Assembly (NCBI GenBank): GCA_027486345.1
Contig: JAIXPH010000001.1
Coordinates: 42,798-106,797, forward strand
Origin: Paracoccaceae bacterium
GTDB taxonomy: Bacteria > Pseudomonadota > Alphaproteobacteria > Rhodobacterales > Rhodobacteraceae
Length of the DNA: 64,000 nt
Direction of reading: 5' to 3'
Of the stretch, positions 36,185-44,123 are shown in pieces (position 1 is the first letter of the stretch; each line of letters begins with the position of its first letter). The notes under the pieces are model-generated. The model saw only the letters and a list, made by a program, of their open reading frames with translations, did not search any database and was not told the DNA's origin. A program made the position numbers and the translations under genes.

Positions 36185-37552
36185 ATGCCGGGAAATATGA
36201 CATTCGATACGCTGAAAGAGGCCGTGGCGCAGGGCCAGATCGACACGGTGCTGGTCGCCGGGATCGACATGCAGGGCCGCTTGGTGGGCAAGCGCTTCCA
36301 CGCCGCCTTCTTCGTCGATGGCGGATACAAGGAAACCCATTGCTGCAACTACCTTCTGGCCGTGGACATGGAGATGACCACGGTTCCGGGGTACAAATCC
36401 GCAGGCTGGGAACAGGGCTACGGCGACTATGTGCTGAAACCCGATCTGGCCACGCTGCGCCCCTTGCCATGGCTGCCGGGCACCGCGCTGGTGCTGGGCG
36501 ACATGCTGGACCACCACACCCATGAGGAAGTGGCGATCAGCCCCCGCGCCATCCTGAAACGCCAAGTCGCCCGCGCCCGTGCCTTGGGCTTTGATGCCAT
36601 GATGGCGACGGAACTTGAGTTCTACATCTTCGAGAACGCCTACGAAAACCTGCGCGACGGCGGGCTTTCGGCGCTGAAGCCGATTTCAGGCTACAACGAG
36701 GATTACCACCTCTTCCAGACCACCAAGGAAGAAGGCCTGATGCGCGCCGTCCGCAACGGACTTTATGGCGCAGGCATCCCGGTCGAGAACACCAAGGGTG
36801 AGGCCGACGCGGGCCAGCATGAGGTGAACTACCGCTATTCCGACGCGCTGGACACCGCCGACAACCATGTGATCGTCAAGCAGGGCATCAAGGAAATGGC
36901 CCATGCCGTGGGCAAGTCCGTCACCTTCATGGCCAAGTATGACCACCGCAAGGCCGGGTCCTCCAGCCACGTTCATCAGTCGCTCTGGACGCTGGATGGC
37001 AAACCCGCCTTCTACGACCATGACGACGCGCATGGCATGTCTCAGACGATGAAGCACTTCCTTGCCGGGCAACTCGCCCATGCCGAGGAGATCACCGCCT
37101 TCCTCGCGCCTTATGTCAACAGCTACAAGCGCTTCACCATCGGCATGTTCGCCCCTACCAAAGCGGTCTGGAGTGCGGACAACCGCACCGCGGGCTTCCG
37201 CGTCTGTGGCGCCCATACCAAGGCCGTACGGGTGGAATGCCGCATTCCCGGCAGCGACGTGAACCCCTATCTGTGCTGCGCGGCGCTGCTTGCGGCGGGT
37301 CTGGCCGGGATCGAGGGCAAGATGGCGCTCGAGCCCGAGATGAAGGGCGACATGTACACCACCAAGGGCATCCGCGAGATCCCCACCAACCTGCGCGATG
37401 CTGCGGCCAAGCTGAACGCATCGGCGATGCTGCGCGCCGCCTTTGGCGATGACGTGGTGGAGCATTACCACCACGCCGCCCAGTGGGAGATTTCGGAAAC
37501 CGACCGCGTGGTGACCGACTTCGAACTCCAACGCCTTCTGGAACGCGCGTGA
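36185..37552 (+). CDS. glutamine synthetase family protein (gamma-glutamyl-amine ligase type)
   Basis: A 455-residue protein of the GlnA superfamily. Metal and ATP-binding motifs: TELEFYIFE (Glu143, Glu145), KGEADAGQHEVNYRY (Glu206, Glu213), GSSSHVHQSLW (His262/264), and RVECRIPGSDVNPYL with the substrate arginine. The N-terminal GIDMQGRLVGKRF and length near 455 match family members that ligate amines other than ammonia to glutamate (gamma-glutamylputrescine, -ethanolamide or -isopropylamide synthetases) rather than housekeeping GlnA; the adenylylation site NLYDLP is not seen. It is followed by aldehyde and alcohol dehydrogenase genes, supporting a catabolic role. Confidence 0.85.
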   Translation: MPGNMTFDTLKEAVAQGQIDTVLVAGIDMQGRLVGKRFHAAFFVDGGYKETHCCNYLLAVDMEMTTVPGYKSAGWEQGYGDYVLKPDLATLRPLPWLPGTALVLGDMLDHHTHEEVAISPRAILKRQVARARALGFDAMMATELEFYIFENAYENLRDGGLSALKPISGYNEDYHLFQTTKEEGLMRAVRNGLYGAGIPVENTKGEADAGQHEVNYRYSDALDTADNHVIVKQGIKEMAHAVGKSVTFMAKYDHRKAGSSSHVHQSLWTLDGKPAFYDHDDAHGMSQTMKHFLAGQLAHAEEITAFLAPYVNSYKRFTIGMFAPTKAVWSADNRTAGFRVCGAHTKAVRVECRIPGSDVNPYLCCAALLAAGLAGIEGKMALEPEMKGDMYTTKGIREIPTNLRDAAAKLNASAMLRAAFGDDVVEHYHHAAQWEISETDRVVTDFELQRLLERA

Positions 37553-37556
37553 CACA

Positions 37557-37575
37557 GGGGGGCATCTTGCCCCCC
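37557..37575 (+). terminator. stem-loop after the glutamine synthetase family gene
   Basis: GGGGGGC (37557-37563) and GCCCCCC (37569-37575) pair around ATCTT, directly after the stop codon. The tail is TGCCCCCCC rather than U-rich, so it may attenuate or protect the transcript rather than end it. Confidence 0.55.
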
Positions 37576-37613
37576 TGCCCCCCCTTCTGTGGCCATCCGG
37601 CCCGACAGGTGAG

Positions 37614-38996
37614 ATGATGAAACCGATAGAACTGATTTCCCCGGTGGACGGCTCTGTCTATGCCGAACGCACCCCGCTTTCGCTGCCCGCCGCCCAAGCC
37701 GCCGTCGCCGCCGCCAAATCCGCGCAAAAGCCATGGGCCGCGCGGCCCTTGGCCGAGCGTATCGCGCTGGTCAAGGCCGGTGTGGCACGGCTGAACGACA
37801 TGAAAGATGTCGTCGTGCCGGAACTGGCATGGCAAATGGGCCGCCCCACCCGCTTTGGCGGCGAATATGGCGGGGTGAATGCGCGCACCGACTATATGGC
37901 CGAGATTGCGGAAAAGACCCTCGCGCCGCTGATGGTCGAGGACAGTGACAAATTCCGCCGCTATCTGGCGCGTGAGGCGTTGGGGGTCGTGTTCATCGTC
38001 GCCCCGTGGAACTACCCCTACCTGACCACGATCAACACGCTTGTCCCTGCGCTGATCGCCGGGAATACGGTGATCCTGAAACATGCCAGCCAGACCATGC
38101 TGGTGGGGGAACGCCTGGCCGAGGCGTTCCATGCCGCAGGCGTGCCGGAAGATGTGTTTCAGAATGTGGTGCTGGACCATGCCGCGACCGAGGCCCTGAT
38201 CGCGGCACGCTCCTTTGGCTTCGTGAACTTCACCGGATCGGTCGCGGGTGGTCTGGCGATGGAGAAAGCCGCCGCTGGCACCTTCACGCCCTTGGGGCTG
38301 GAGCTGGGCGGAAAAGACCCCGGCTATGTCCGGCATGACGCCAATCTGGACGCCGCTGTTGACACGCTGATGGACGGCGCGATGTTCAACGCGGGCCAAT
38401 GCTGCTGCGGGATCGAACGGGTCTATGTCCACGCCTCGCTCTACGATGCCTTTGTCGAAAAGTCGGTCGCTTGGGTCAACGCGCTGAAACTGGGCAACCC
38501 GTTTGACGCTGACAGCACGCTTGGCCCGATGGCGCACAAACGCTTTGCCGCCGTGGTGCGCGGCCAGATCGCCGAGGCTGTGGCCAAGGGCGCCAAACCC
38601 CTGATCGACGTCAAGAACTTCGCCGCCGATGACGGGGGCGCTTACCTCGCGCCGCAAATCCTGATCAACGTAGATCATTCCATGCGTGTGATGACCGAAG
38701 AGTCCTTCGGCCCCGTCGTCGGCATCATGAAGGTCGCCGACGATGCCGAGGCGATCCGTCTGATGAACGACTCCCCCTACGGTCTGACCGCCAGCGTCTG
38801 GACGCAAGACTACGACACCGCCGCCGCCATCGGCCAGCAGATCGAGACGGGCACCGTCTTCATGAACCGCGCCGATTATCTGGACCCCGCGCTCTGCTGG
38901 ACGGGCTGCAAGGACACCGGGCGCGGCGGCAGCCTGTCTTACTTGGGCTTCCACTCGGTCACCCGCCCGAAATCCTATCATCTGAAAAAGGTCTGA
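37614..38996 (+). CDS. NAD(P)-dependent aldehyde dehydrogenase
   Basis: A 460-residue ALDH superfamily enzyme. Motifs: VFIVAPWNYPYLTTINTLVPAL, GFVNFTGSVAGG, catalytic glutamate in LGLELGGKDPGYV, and the nucleophile in MFNAGQCCCGIERV. ESFGPVVGIMKV and the C-terminal YLGFHSVTRPKSYHLKKV complete the fold. It oxidises an aldehyde to the acid. It sits between the glutamine synthetase family gene (61 bp) and an iron alcohol dehydrogenase (1 bp), so a two-step alcohol to acid oxidation is suggested. Confidence 0.93.
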   Translation: MMKPIELISPVDGSVYAERTPLSLPAAQAAVAAAKSAQKPWAARPLAERIALVKAGVARLNDMKDVVVPELAWQMGRPTRFGGEYGGVNARTDYMAEIAEKTLAPLMVEDSDKFRRYLAREALGVVFIVAPWNYPYLTTINTLVPALIAGNTVILKHASQTMLVGERLAEAFHAAGVPEDVFQNVVLDHAATEALIAARSFGFVNFTGSVAGGLAMEKAAAGTFTPLGLELGGKDPGYVRHDANLDAAVDTLMDGAMFNAGQCCCGIERVYVHASLYDAFVEKSVAWVNALKLGNPFDADSTLGPMAHKRFAAVVRGQIAEAVAKGAKPLIDVKNFAADDGGAYLAPQILINVDHSMRVMTEESFGPVVGIMKVADDAEAIRLMNDSPYGLTASVWTQDYDTAAAIGQQIETGTVFMNRADYLDPALCWTGCKDTGRGGSLSYLGFHSVTRPKSYHLKKV

Positions 38997-38997
38997 C

Positions 38998-40158
38998 ATG
39001 AGCCACGACGTTCCGAACCGCAACTGGTCTTACCCCACCGCGATCAAGTTCGGCGTGGGCCGGATTGCCGAACTGGCCGAGCATTGTGCCGCCGCCGGGA
39101 TCAAGAAGCCGCTCTTTGTCACCGACAAGGCGCTGGCCTCCCTGCCGATCACCGCTGGGGCCTTGGACGTGCTGGACAAGGCCGGTCTGGGCCGCGCGGT
39201 GTTTTCCGAGGTGGACCCCAACCCGAACGAGGGCAACATGGCCGCAGGCATCGCGGTTTACCTTGCGGGCGGGCATGACGGCGTGATCTGCTTTGGCGGG
39301 GGGTCTGCGCTGGACCTTGGCAAGATGATCGCCCTCATGGCGCATCAGCGGGCCGAACTGAGCGTGTGGGATCTGGAAGACATCGACGACTGGTATACCC
39401 GCGCCGATGCCGCCAAAATCGCGCCCATTGTCGCGGTGCCGACCACGGCAGGGACAGGCTCCGAAGTGGGCCGCGCGGGCGTGCTGACCAATTCGGTCAC
39501 GCATAAGAAGAAGATCATCTTCCACCCCAAGCTCTTGCCCACGGTCACCCTGTGTGACCCCGCCCTGACCGTCGGCATGCCGAAGTTCATCACTGCAGGC
39601 ACCGGCATGGACGCACTGGCGCATTGCCTTGAGGCCTATTGCAGCCCCTTCTACCACCCGATGAGCCAAGGCATCGCCTTGGAAGGCATGCGTCTGGTGT
39701 TCGAGAACCTGACCGTCGCCTATGCCGATCCGACCAACCTGACAGCCCGCGCGCATATGATGAGTGCGGCAGCCATGGGTGCCGTGGCGTTCCAAAAGGG
39801 CCTCGGCGCGATCCATTCGCTGTCTCACCCCATCGGCGCGGTCTACAACACCCACCACGGCACGACGAACGCTGTGGTGATGCCGATGGTTCTGGACTTC
39901 AACCGCCATGCGATTGAAGAGCGGATCGAGAAAGCCGCCGCTTATCTTGGCATCAAGCGTGGCTTTGACGGCTTCCGCGCCGCTGTGATGGACCTGCGTG
40001 CAACCTTGGGCATCCCGGAAAACCTGACCGCGCTTGGCGTGCAGGCGGACCGTCTGGATGAGTTGACTGAGATGGCGCTGGAAGACCCCTCCTGCGGCGG
40101 CAACCCGGTGGCGATGACCCGCGAAAACACCCGCGCGCTGTTTCAGGCGTGCATGTGA
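38998..40158 (+). CDS. iron-containing alcohol dehydrogenase
   Basis: A 386-residue group III alcohol dehydrogenase. NAD-binding GGGSALDLGKMIALM, VPTTAGTGSEVGRAGVLTN and metal-binding GTGMDALAHCLEAYCSPFYHP and AIHSLSHPIGAVYNTHHGTTNAV are all present. It oxidises a primary alcohol to an aldehyde, probably the substrate of the preceding aldehyde dehydrogenase, whose stop codon is 1 bp before this start. The exact alcohol is unknown. Confidence 0.93.
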   Translation: MSHDVPNRNWSYPTAIKFGVGRIAELAEHCAAAGIKKPLFVTDKALASLPITAGALDVLDKAGLGRAVFSEVDPNPNEGNMAAGIAVYLAGGHDGVICFGGGSALDLGKMIALMAHQRAELSVWDLEDIDDWYTRADAAKIAPIVAVPTTAGTGSEVGRAGVLTNSVTHKKKIIFHPKLLPTVTLCDPALTVGMPKFITAGTGMDALAHCLEAYCSPFYHPMSQGIALEGMRLVFENLTVAYADPTNLTARAHMMSAAAMGAVAFQKGLGAIHSLSHPIGAVYNTHHGTTNAVVMPMVLDFNRHAIEERIEKAAAYLGIKRGFDGFRAAVMDLRATLGIPENLTALGVQADRLDELTEMALEDPSCGGNPVAMTRENTRALFQACM

Positions 40159-40188
40159 GGTTGGTGGGCGGGGCCAGAGGACCGACAC

Positions 40189-40360
40189 TGAAACGTCCTG
40201 TGGACGTTTCATACGGTCCGATTGCGGCTGAGGCAACGAAGCCGCAAGGGGCGTTCCGCAGGCCAAACGCATCCGGCATGGGCCGCGCCCGACCGGGTGG
40301 GCGCGACTTCGCGCCCGCCAAGGGGCGGGCGGGCGCGGCCCGTGCGTTTGACGCACGGGC
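40189..40360. repeat. intergenic stem-loop cluster
   Basis: Perfect hairpins: TGAAACGTCC (40189-40198) with GGACGTTTCA (40202-40211); GGGCCGCGCCCG (40280-40291) with CGGGCGCGGCCC (40330-40341) enclosing GGGCGCG-ACTT-CGCGCCC (40299-40316); and GCCCGTGCGT-TTG-ACGCACGGGC (40338-40360). The 279-bp gap holds no gene. CAAGGGGCG blocks recur in it. Confidence 0.75.
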
Positions 40361-40437
40361 GGGCTTGGCCCAACCGTCCCACAATGTGCACGGCACGCGC
40401 CGCGCACAGACCACCGTTGCAAACGCAAGGCCATAAG

Positions 40438-41673
40438 ATGATCCGCCACACCGACATCGCCATCCTCGGCGCGGGCGTCGTCGGCCTCGCCATCGCCGAA
40501 GCGCTGACAGCCGCCGGCCGCGACGTCACCCTGATCGACCCGTCTGAGCCGGGCATGGGCGCAAGCTATGGCAACGCAGGCACCATCGCGGATTACGCCG
40601 TGATGCCGGTGGGCAGCCCGGATGTGCTGAAAAACCTGCCCTCGCTGCTCTTTGACCAGAACTCCCCCCTCGCCATCCGCCGCGCGGCCTTGCCCGCGCT
40701 GATGCCGTGGCTAGCGCGCTTTGCGCTGCAATCCCTGCCCGGCCCCACGCGGCGCAATGCCGCCAATATCGCGAGGCTGCTGGTGGGGGCTGCGGGGCAT
40801 TGGCAAGACCTTGCCGCCCGCATCGGCGGGACGGATATCTTGCAAAACCGGGGGTGCCTCTATCTTTACGAGACCGAGAAAGCCTATCGCGCCGCCCATG
40901 CCGACATGGCCTTTCGCCGGACCTTGGGCATCAGCGTCGATCTGATCGGCCCGGACGAACTCCGCCAAATGGAGCCAAACCTTCCCCCTGTCCAAGGCGG
41001 TGCTGCCTTCTTCCCCAAGGCGATTTTCCTGAACGATCCGGGGCGCATGGTGCGGACCCTCGCAGCCCATGTCGCCACCTCGGCGCAAATCCTCAAAGCC
41101 CGCGCCGACCGGATTGAGCGTCAAATGGACGGCATCATGGTGACGGGTCCCGGCCTGCACCTGAAAGCCCGCCGCGTGATCCTTGCCGCCGGGGCCCATT
41201 CCCGCGCCCTCGCGCTGCAAGCGGGCGACAAAGTGCCCTTGGACACCGAGCGCGGCTATCACGTCGAATGGGACATGCCCAACCCACGCCTGACCCGCCC
41301 CACCTGCCCCACCACGCGCGGCTTTTACCTCTGCCCGATGCAGGGCCGCCTGCGGGTGGCTGGCACGGTCGAGCTTGGCGGATTGACCGCCCCGCCCTCG
41401 CCCCACCGCATCGCCAAACTGGTTGAGGGCGCGCGGGCGATCTTCCCCGATCTGGGCACACCCGACCGCGAGTGGATGGGGTTCCGCCCCTCCATCCCCG
41501 ACTCGGTGCCGGTCATCGGCCCGTCGCAAGGTGGGGCAGATGTGATCCATGCCTATGGTCACGGCCATATCGGGCTGACGCTTGCGCCGATCACGGCCCG
41601 GCTTGTCACCGCCCTTGTCACCGGACGCGCGCCGGAACTGGACCTGACGCCCTATCTGCCCAACCGCTTCTGA
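40438..41673 (+). CDS. FAD-dependent amino acid oxidoreductase (DadA-like)
   Basis: A 411-residue flavoprotein of the D-amino acid dehydrogenase/glycine oxidase (DAO) family. The FAD-binding Rossmann motif is TDIAILGAGVVGLAIAEAL, followed by GASYGNAGTI. C-terminal motifs WMGFRPSIPDSVPVIGPS and HAYGHGHIGLTLAPITARL are typical of DadA. It would deaminate an amino acid to a 2-oxo acid and feed electrons to quinone. It is 279 bp after the alcohol dehydrogenase and may complete the same catabolic route. Its stop codon overlaps the next start (TGATG). Confidence 0.88.
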   Translation: MIRHTDIAILGAGVVGLAIAEALTAAGRDVTLIDPSEPGMGASYGNAGTIADYAVMPVGSPDVLKNLPSLLFDQNSPLAIRRAALPALMPWLARFALQSLPGPTRRNAANIARLLVGAAGHWQDLAARIGGTDILQNRGCLYLYETEKAYRAAHADMAFRRTLGISVDLIGPDELRQMEPNLPPVQGGAAFFPKAIFLNDPGRMVRTLAAHVATSAQILKARADRIERQMDGIMVTGPGLHLKARRVILAAGAHSRALALQAGDKVPLDTERGYHVEWDMPNPRLTRPTCPTTRGFYLCPMQGRLRVAGTVELGGLTAPPSPHRIAKLVEGARAIFPDLGTPDREWMGFRPSIPDSVPVIGPSQGGADVIHAYGHGHIGLTLAPITARLVTALVTGRAPELDLTPYLPNRF

Positions 41674-42281
41674 TGGCGACGCCGCCCCATCCCATCCATG
41701 ACGGCACCACCCCCGGCTATGCCCGCGCCCTGTGGCTGGGAATGGGGCTGAATCTGATCTTCGGCGTGGTCGAGGTGGCGGCGGGCATTCTCTCCGCCTC
41801 GCAAGCGCTGAAGGCAGATTCGCTGGATTTTCTGGGCGACGGATTGGTATCGCTGTTGGCGCTTTTGGCCATCCGATGGACCCTGCACGCGCGGGCGAAG
41901 GTGGCCTTGGCGCAGGGGATTTTCCTTGGCATGCTGGGCCTTGGCGTGCTGGGTCAGACCATCGCGGACTTCGGCCAGCCCCGCCTGCCCGAAGGCGGCA
42001 TGATCCTGACCTTCGGTCTGATGGCACTGGCGGTCAACATCGCTTCGGCGCTGCTCTTGATCCCCTATCGCAAGGGGGATGCAAGTGCAGAAGCCGTCTG
42101 GCTGTTCGCCCGCAACGATGCCATCGGCAATGTCGGCGTGGTGGTGGCGGCAGGTCTGGTGATCTGGACCGGGGCCGCGTGGCCCGACCGCGTGGTGGCG
42201 CTGCTGGTGGCGGGGCTGTTCCTGCAATCGGCCTACGCCATCCTGCGCGACGCGCGGGCCGATCTGGCACGCGCGGGTTAG
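41673..42281 (+). CDS. cation diffusion facilitator (CDF)-like transporter
   Basis: A 202-residue membrane protein with about six spans. LGMGLNLIFGVVEVAAGILSAS, KADSLDFLGDG and FARNDAIGNVGVVVAAGLVIW are CDF signatures with the Asp residues of the metal site. The usual cytoplasmic C-terminal domain is missing, so it is a short form. It starts in the stop codon of the FAD enzyme gene. Role in the cluster is unclear; metal efflux is the family function. Confidence 0.85.
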   Translation: MATPPHPIHDGTTPGYARALWLGMGLNLIFGVVEVAAGILSASQALKADSLDFLGDGLVSLLALLAIRWTLHARAKVALAQGIFLGMLGLGVLGQTIADFGQPRLPEGGMILTFGLMALAVNIASALLLIPYRKGDASAEAVWLFARNDAIGNVGVVVAAGLVIWTGAAWPDRVVALLVAGLFLQSAYAILRDARADLARAG

Positions 42282-42296
42282 ACTTTGCCCGCAGGA

Positions 42297-42398
42297 CGGC
42301 GTTTGACGCAAACGCCGGGGCGATGTCTGACGCAGACATCGGAGCCCCCCTTCGGAGTTTGCGACAAACTCCGCCGCGAAGTCTGCGCCAGACTTCGC
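42297..42398. repeat. tandem array of four stem-loops with 5-nt loops
   Basis: Arms of 8 or 9 bp: CGGCGTTT/AAACGCCG (42297-42317, loop GACGC); CGATGTCT/AGACATCG (42321-42341, loop GACGC); CGGAGTTT/AAACTCCG (42353-42373, loop GCGAC); GCGAAGTCT/AGACTTCGC (42376-42398, loop GCGCC). It lies between the convergent CDF-like gene and sdhB. Confidence 0.85.
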
Positions 42399-42414
42399 CT
42401 CGCCCGAAAAGCAA

Positions 42415-42440
42415 AAGGCCCGAGGTTTCCCCCGGGCCTT
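42415..42440 (-). terminator. rho-independent terminator of sdhB
   Basis: AAGGCCCG (42415-42422) pairs with CGGGCCTT (42433-42440). On the leftward strand the stem is followed by TTTGCTTTTCGG. It lies 20 bp beyond the sdhB stop. Confidence 0.85.
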
Positions 42441-42460
42441 CCCATTCAAGTCAAAACGGA

Positions 42461-43237
42461 TCACACTACCCGTTCGACCATCATCTTCTTGATCTCGGAA
42501 ATCGCCTTGGCCGGGTTCAGCCCCTTGGGGCAGGTCTTGGCGCAGTTCATGATCGTGTGGCAGCGATAGAGCTTGAACGGGTCTTCCAGCGCATCCAGAC
42601 GCTCGGGCGTCGCCTCATCACGGCTGTCGATGATCCAGCGGTAGGCGTGCAGCAGCGCGGCGGGGCCAAGGTATTTGTCGCCGTTCCACCAATAGGAAGG
42701 GCACGAGGTGCTGCAAGACGCGCACATCACGCATTCATACAGTCCATCCAGCTTTTTGCGATCCTCGATCGACTGGCGCCATTCCTTGGCGGGGCGGTTG
42801 GTCTTGGTTTCCAGCCACGGCATGATCGACGCATGCTGGGCGTAGAAGTGGGTCAGGTCGGGGATCAGGTCACGGATCACCGGCATGTGGGGCAGCGGGT
42901 AAATCTTCACATCGCCCTTCACCTCATCCAGACCGTAGATGCAGGCCAGCGTGTTGATGCCGTCGATGTTCATCGCGCAGGACCCGCAAATCCCCTCGCG
43001 GCAAGAGCGGCGGAAGGTCAGAGTCGGGTCGATCTCGTTCTTGATCTTGATCAGCGCGTCCAGAACCATCGGGCCGCAGGTGTCCATGTCCACGAAATAC
43101 GTGTCCACGCGCGGGTTTTCCCCGTCATCCGGGGTCCAGCGGTAAATCTGGAACTTGCGGACATTCTTGCCCGCAGGCTTGGGCCAGGTCTTGCCGGTGC
43201 GGACCTTGGAGTTTTTCGGGAGCGTGAACTGGACCAT
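42461..43237 (-). CDS. sdhB: succinate dehydrogenase iron-sulfur subunit
   Basis: A 258-residue subunit of respiratory complex II. The [2Fe-2S] cluster motif is [18 protein letters not shown] with TLAC further on; the [4Fe-4S] and [3Fe-4S] clusters use [18 protein letters not shown] and [17 protein letters not shown]. It passes electrons from SdhA flavin to ubiquinone. The ATG at 43237 (MVQFTLPKN) is the usual start. It is the last gene of the leftward sdh run and is separated from sdhA by two lipoprotein genes. Confidence 0.97.
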   Translation of the reverse strand: MVQFTLPKNSKVRTGKTWPKPAGKNVRKFQIYRWTPDDGENPRVDTYFVDMDTCGPMVLDALIKIKNEIDPTLTFRRSCREGICGSCAMNIDGINTLACIYGLDEVKGDVKIYPLPHMPVIRDLIPDLTHFYAQHASIMPWLETKTNRPAKEWRQSIEDRKKLDGLYECVMCASCSTSCPSYWWNGDKYLGPAALLHAYRWIIDSRDEATPERLDALEDPFKLYRCHTIMNCAKTCPKGLNPAKAISEIKKMMVERVV

Positions 43238-43306
43238 TCTTCTCTTCCTTCTGGTCACCCCGGCGTGTTCGGGGCGGGCGCATTCTTGGGTCGGCTTGGG
43301 CGGGGA

Positions 43307-43606
43307 TTACCCCCGCCAATCCGGTCGGGTATAAAGGGGCCTGCTCGGCGGCTGCCCGGATTTCTGGTAAACGCAAGAGTCGTAAACCTGCGACGGATCG
43401 CGCCCCATCAGGAAATCGGACGAGACCGAAAGGGACACATTCCCCCCCGATGATCCATCACTTCCGACGCCAAACCCCACCTCACCGCGCGGGGCGGCGG
43501 CCAGACGGGCGCGTTCAAAGCATTCGCGTTCCGCCTGCGCCACCGAGGTGGGACCGCAGGCGGCCAGCGGCAGGCACATCAAGGGCACAAGGGTCAGCGC
43601 ACGCAT
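43307..43606 (-). CDS. small lipoprotein inside the sdh operon (second)
   Basis: A 99-residue protein. The signal MRALTLVPLMCLPLAAC ends in lipobox LAAC (Cys17). The mature part has CFERARLAAAPRGEVGFG, VSLSVSSDFL and ends YTRPDWRG. No known domain. The start is 2 bp after the preceding lipoprotein stop, and sdhB follows after 69 bp. Confidence 0.75.
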   Translation of the reverse strand: MRALTLVPLMCLPLAACGPTSVAQAERECFERARLAAAPRGEVGFGVGSDGSSGGNVSLSVSSDFLMGRDPSQVYDSCVYQKSGQPPSRPLYTRPDWRG

Positions 43607-43608
43607 CG

Positions 43609-43938
43609 TCACACCTGCGGCGCGGGCAGACCCGCCTGAGTGAGGCAACCCAGCGTCGCCGGGCGCAGCAGGATGGTGCGCACCGTCGCCTCTGTCGCGG
43701 TGCCCGCCGCATTTCCGACATCACGGATGAGCATCTTGATCTCATCCGCAGAGGCATTCTGCACCACGCAGCGCGTGACGATGGCGGCCTGCGGTTCGGT
43801 CATGCTGTCATCGACAATCGGCTTGACCACGGTTTCCGCCGTGCGGCGGCCAAGGTCATCCACCGTCTGCGCGGGGTCACAGGCGGCCAGCGCCAGCAAG
43901 GCCACGGCGGGCAGGGTCAGACGGACAAGGGGGGACAT
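43609..43938 (-). CDS. small lipoprotein inside the sdh operon (first)
   Basis: A 109-residue protein. Signal MSPLVRLTLPAVALLALAAC with lipobox LAAC (Cys20). The mature part contains PIVDDSMTEPQAAIVTRCVV and NASADEIKMLIRDVGNAAG, suggesting a short helical bundle. No function is recognised. It lies between sdhA (185 bp) and the other lipoprotein (2 bp), all leftward. Confidence 0.75.
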   Translation of the reverse strand: MSPLVRLTLPAVALLALAACDPAQTVDDLGRRTAETVVKPIVDDSMTEPQAAIVTRCVVQNASADEIKMLIRDVGNAAGTATEATVRTILLRPATLGCLTQAGLPAPQV

Positions 43939-44123
43939 CGCGCGCTCCTTCGCATCCGCGGCGCGGAAAGCGCCGCAGGGGAAAGGATGGGCTCGCCCGG
44001 CCCCAGCGGCAAGCGCGCCGCGCCGCACATCTGCGCGACGGGCGGCTTTCCGCGCCCCCGCCCATGCCAATCCGCACCGCGACGGCGATGCAACGGACCG
44101 GGACTGGGGGCGCGGCAGGGTCA

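Noticed and set aside
42297..42398. Possible CRISPR array
   Set aside because: Repeats are palindromic hairpins whose arms differ in sequence; there are no identical direct repeats with unique spacers and no cas genes.
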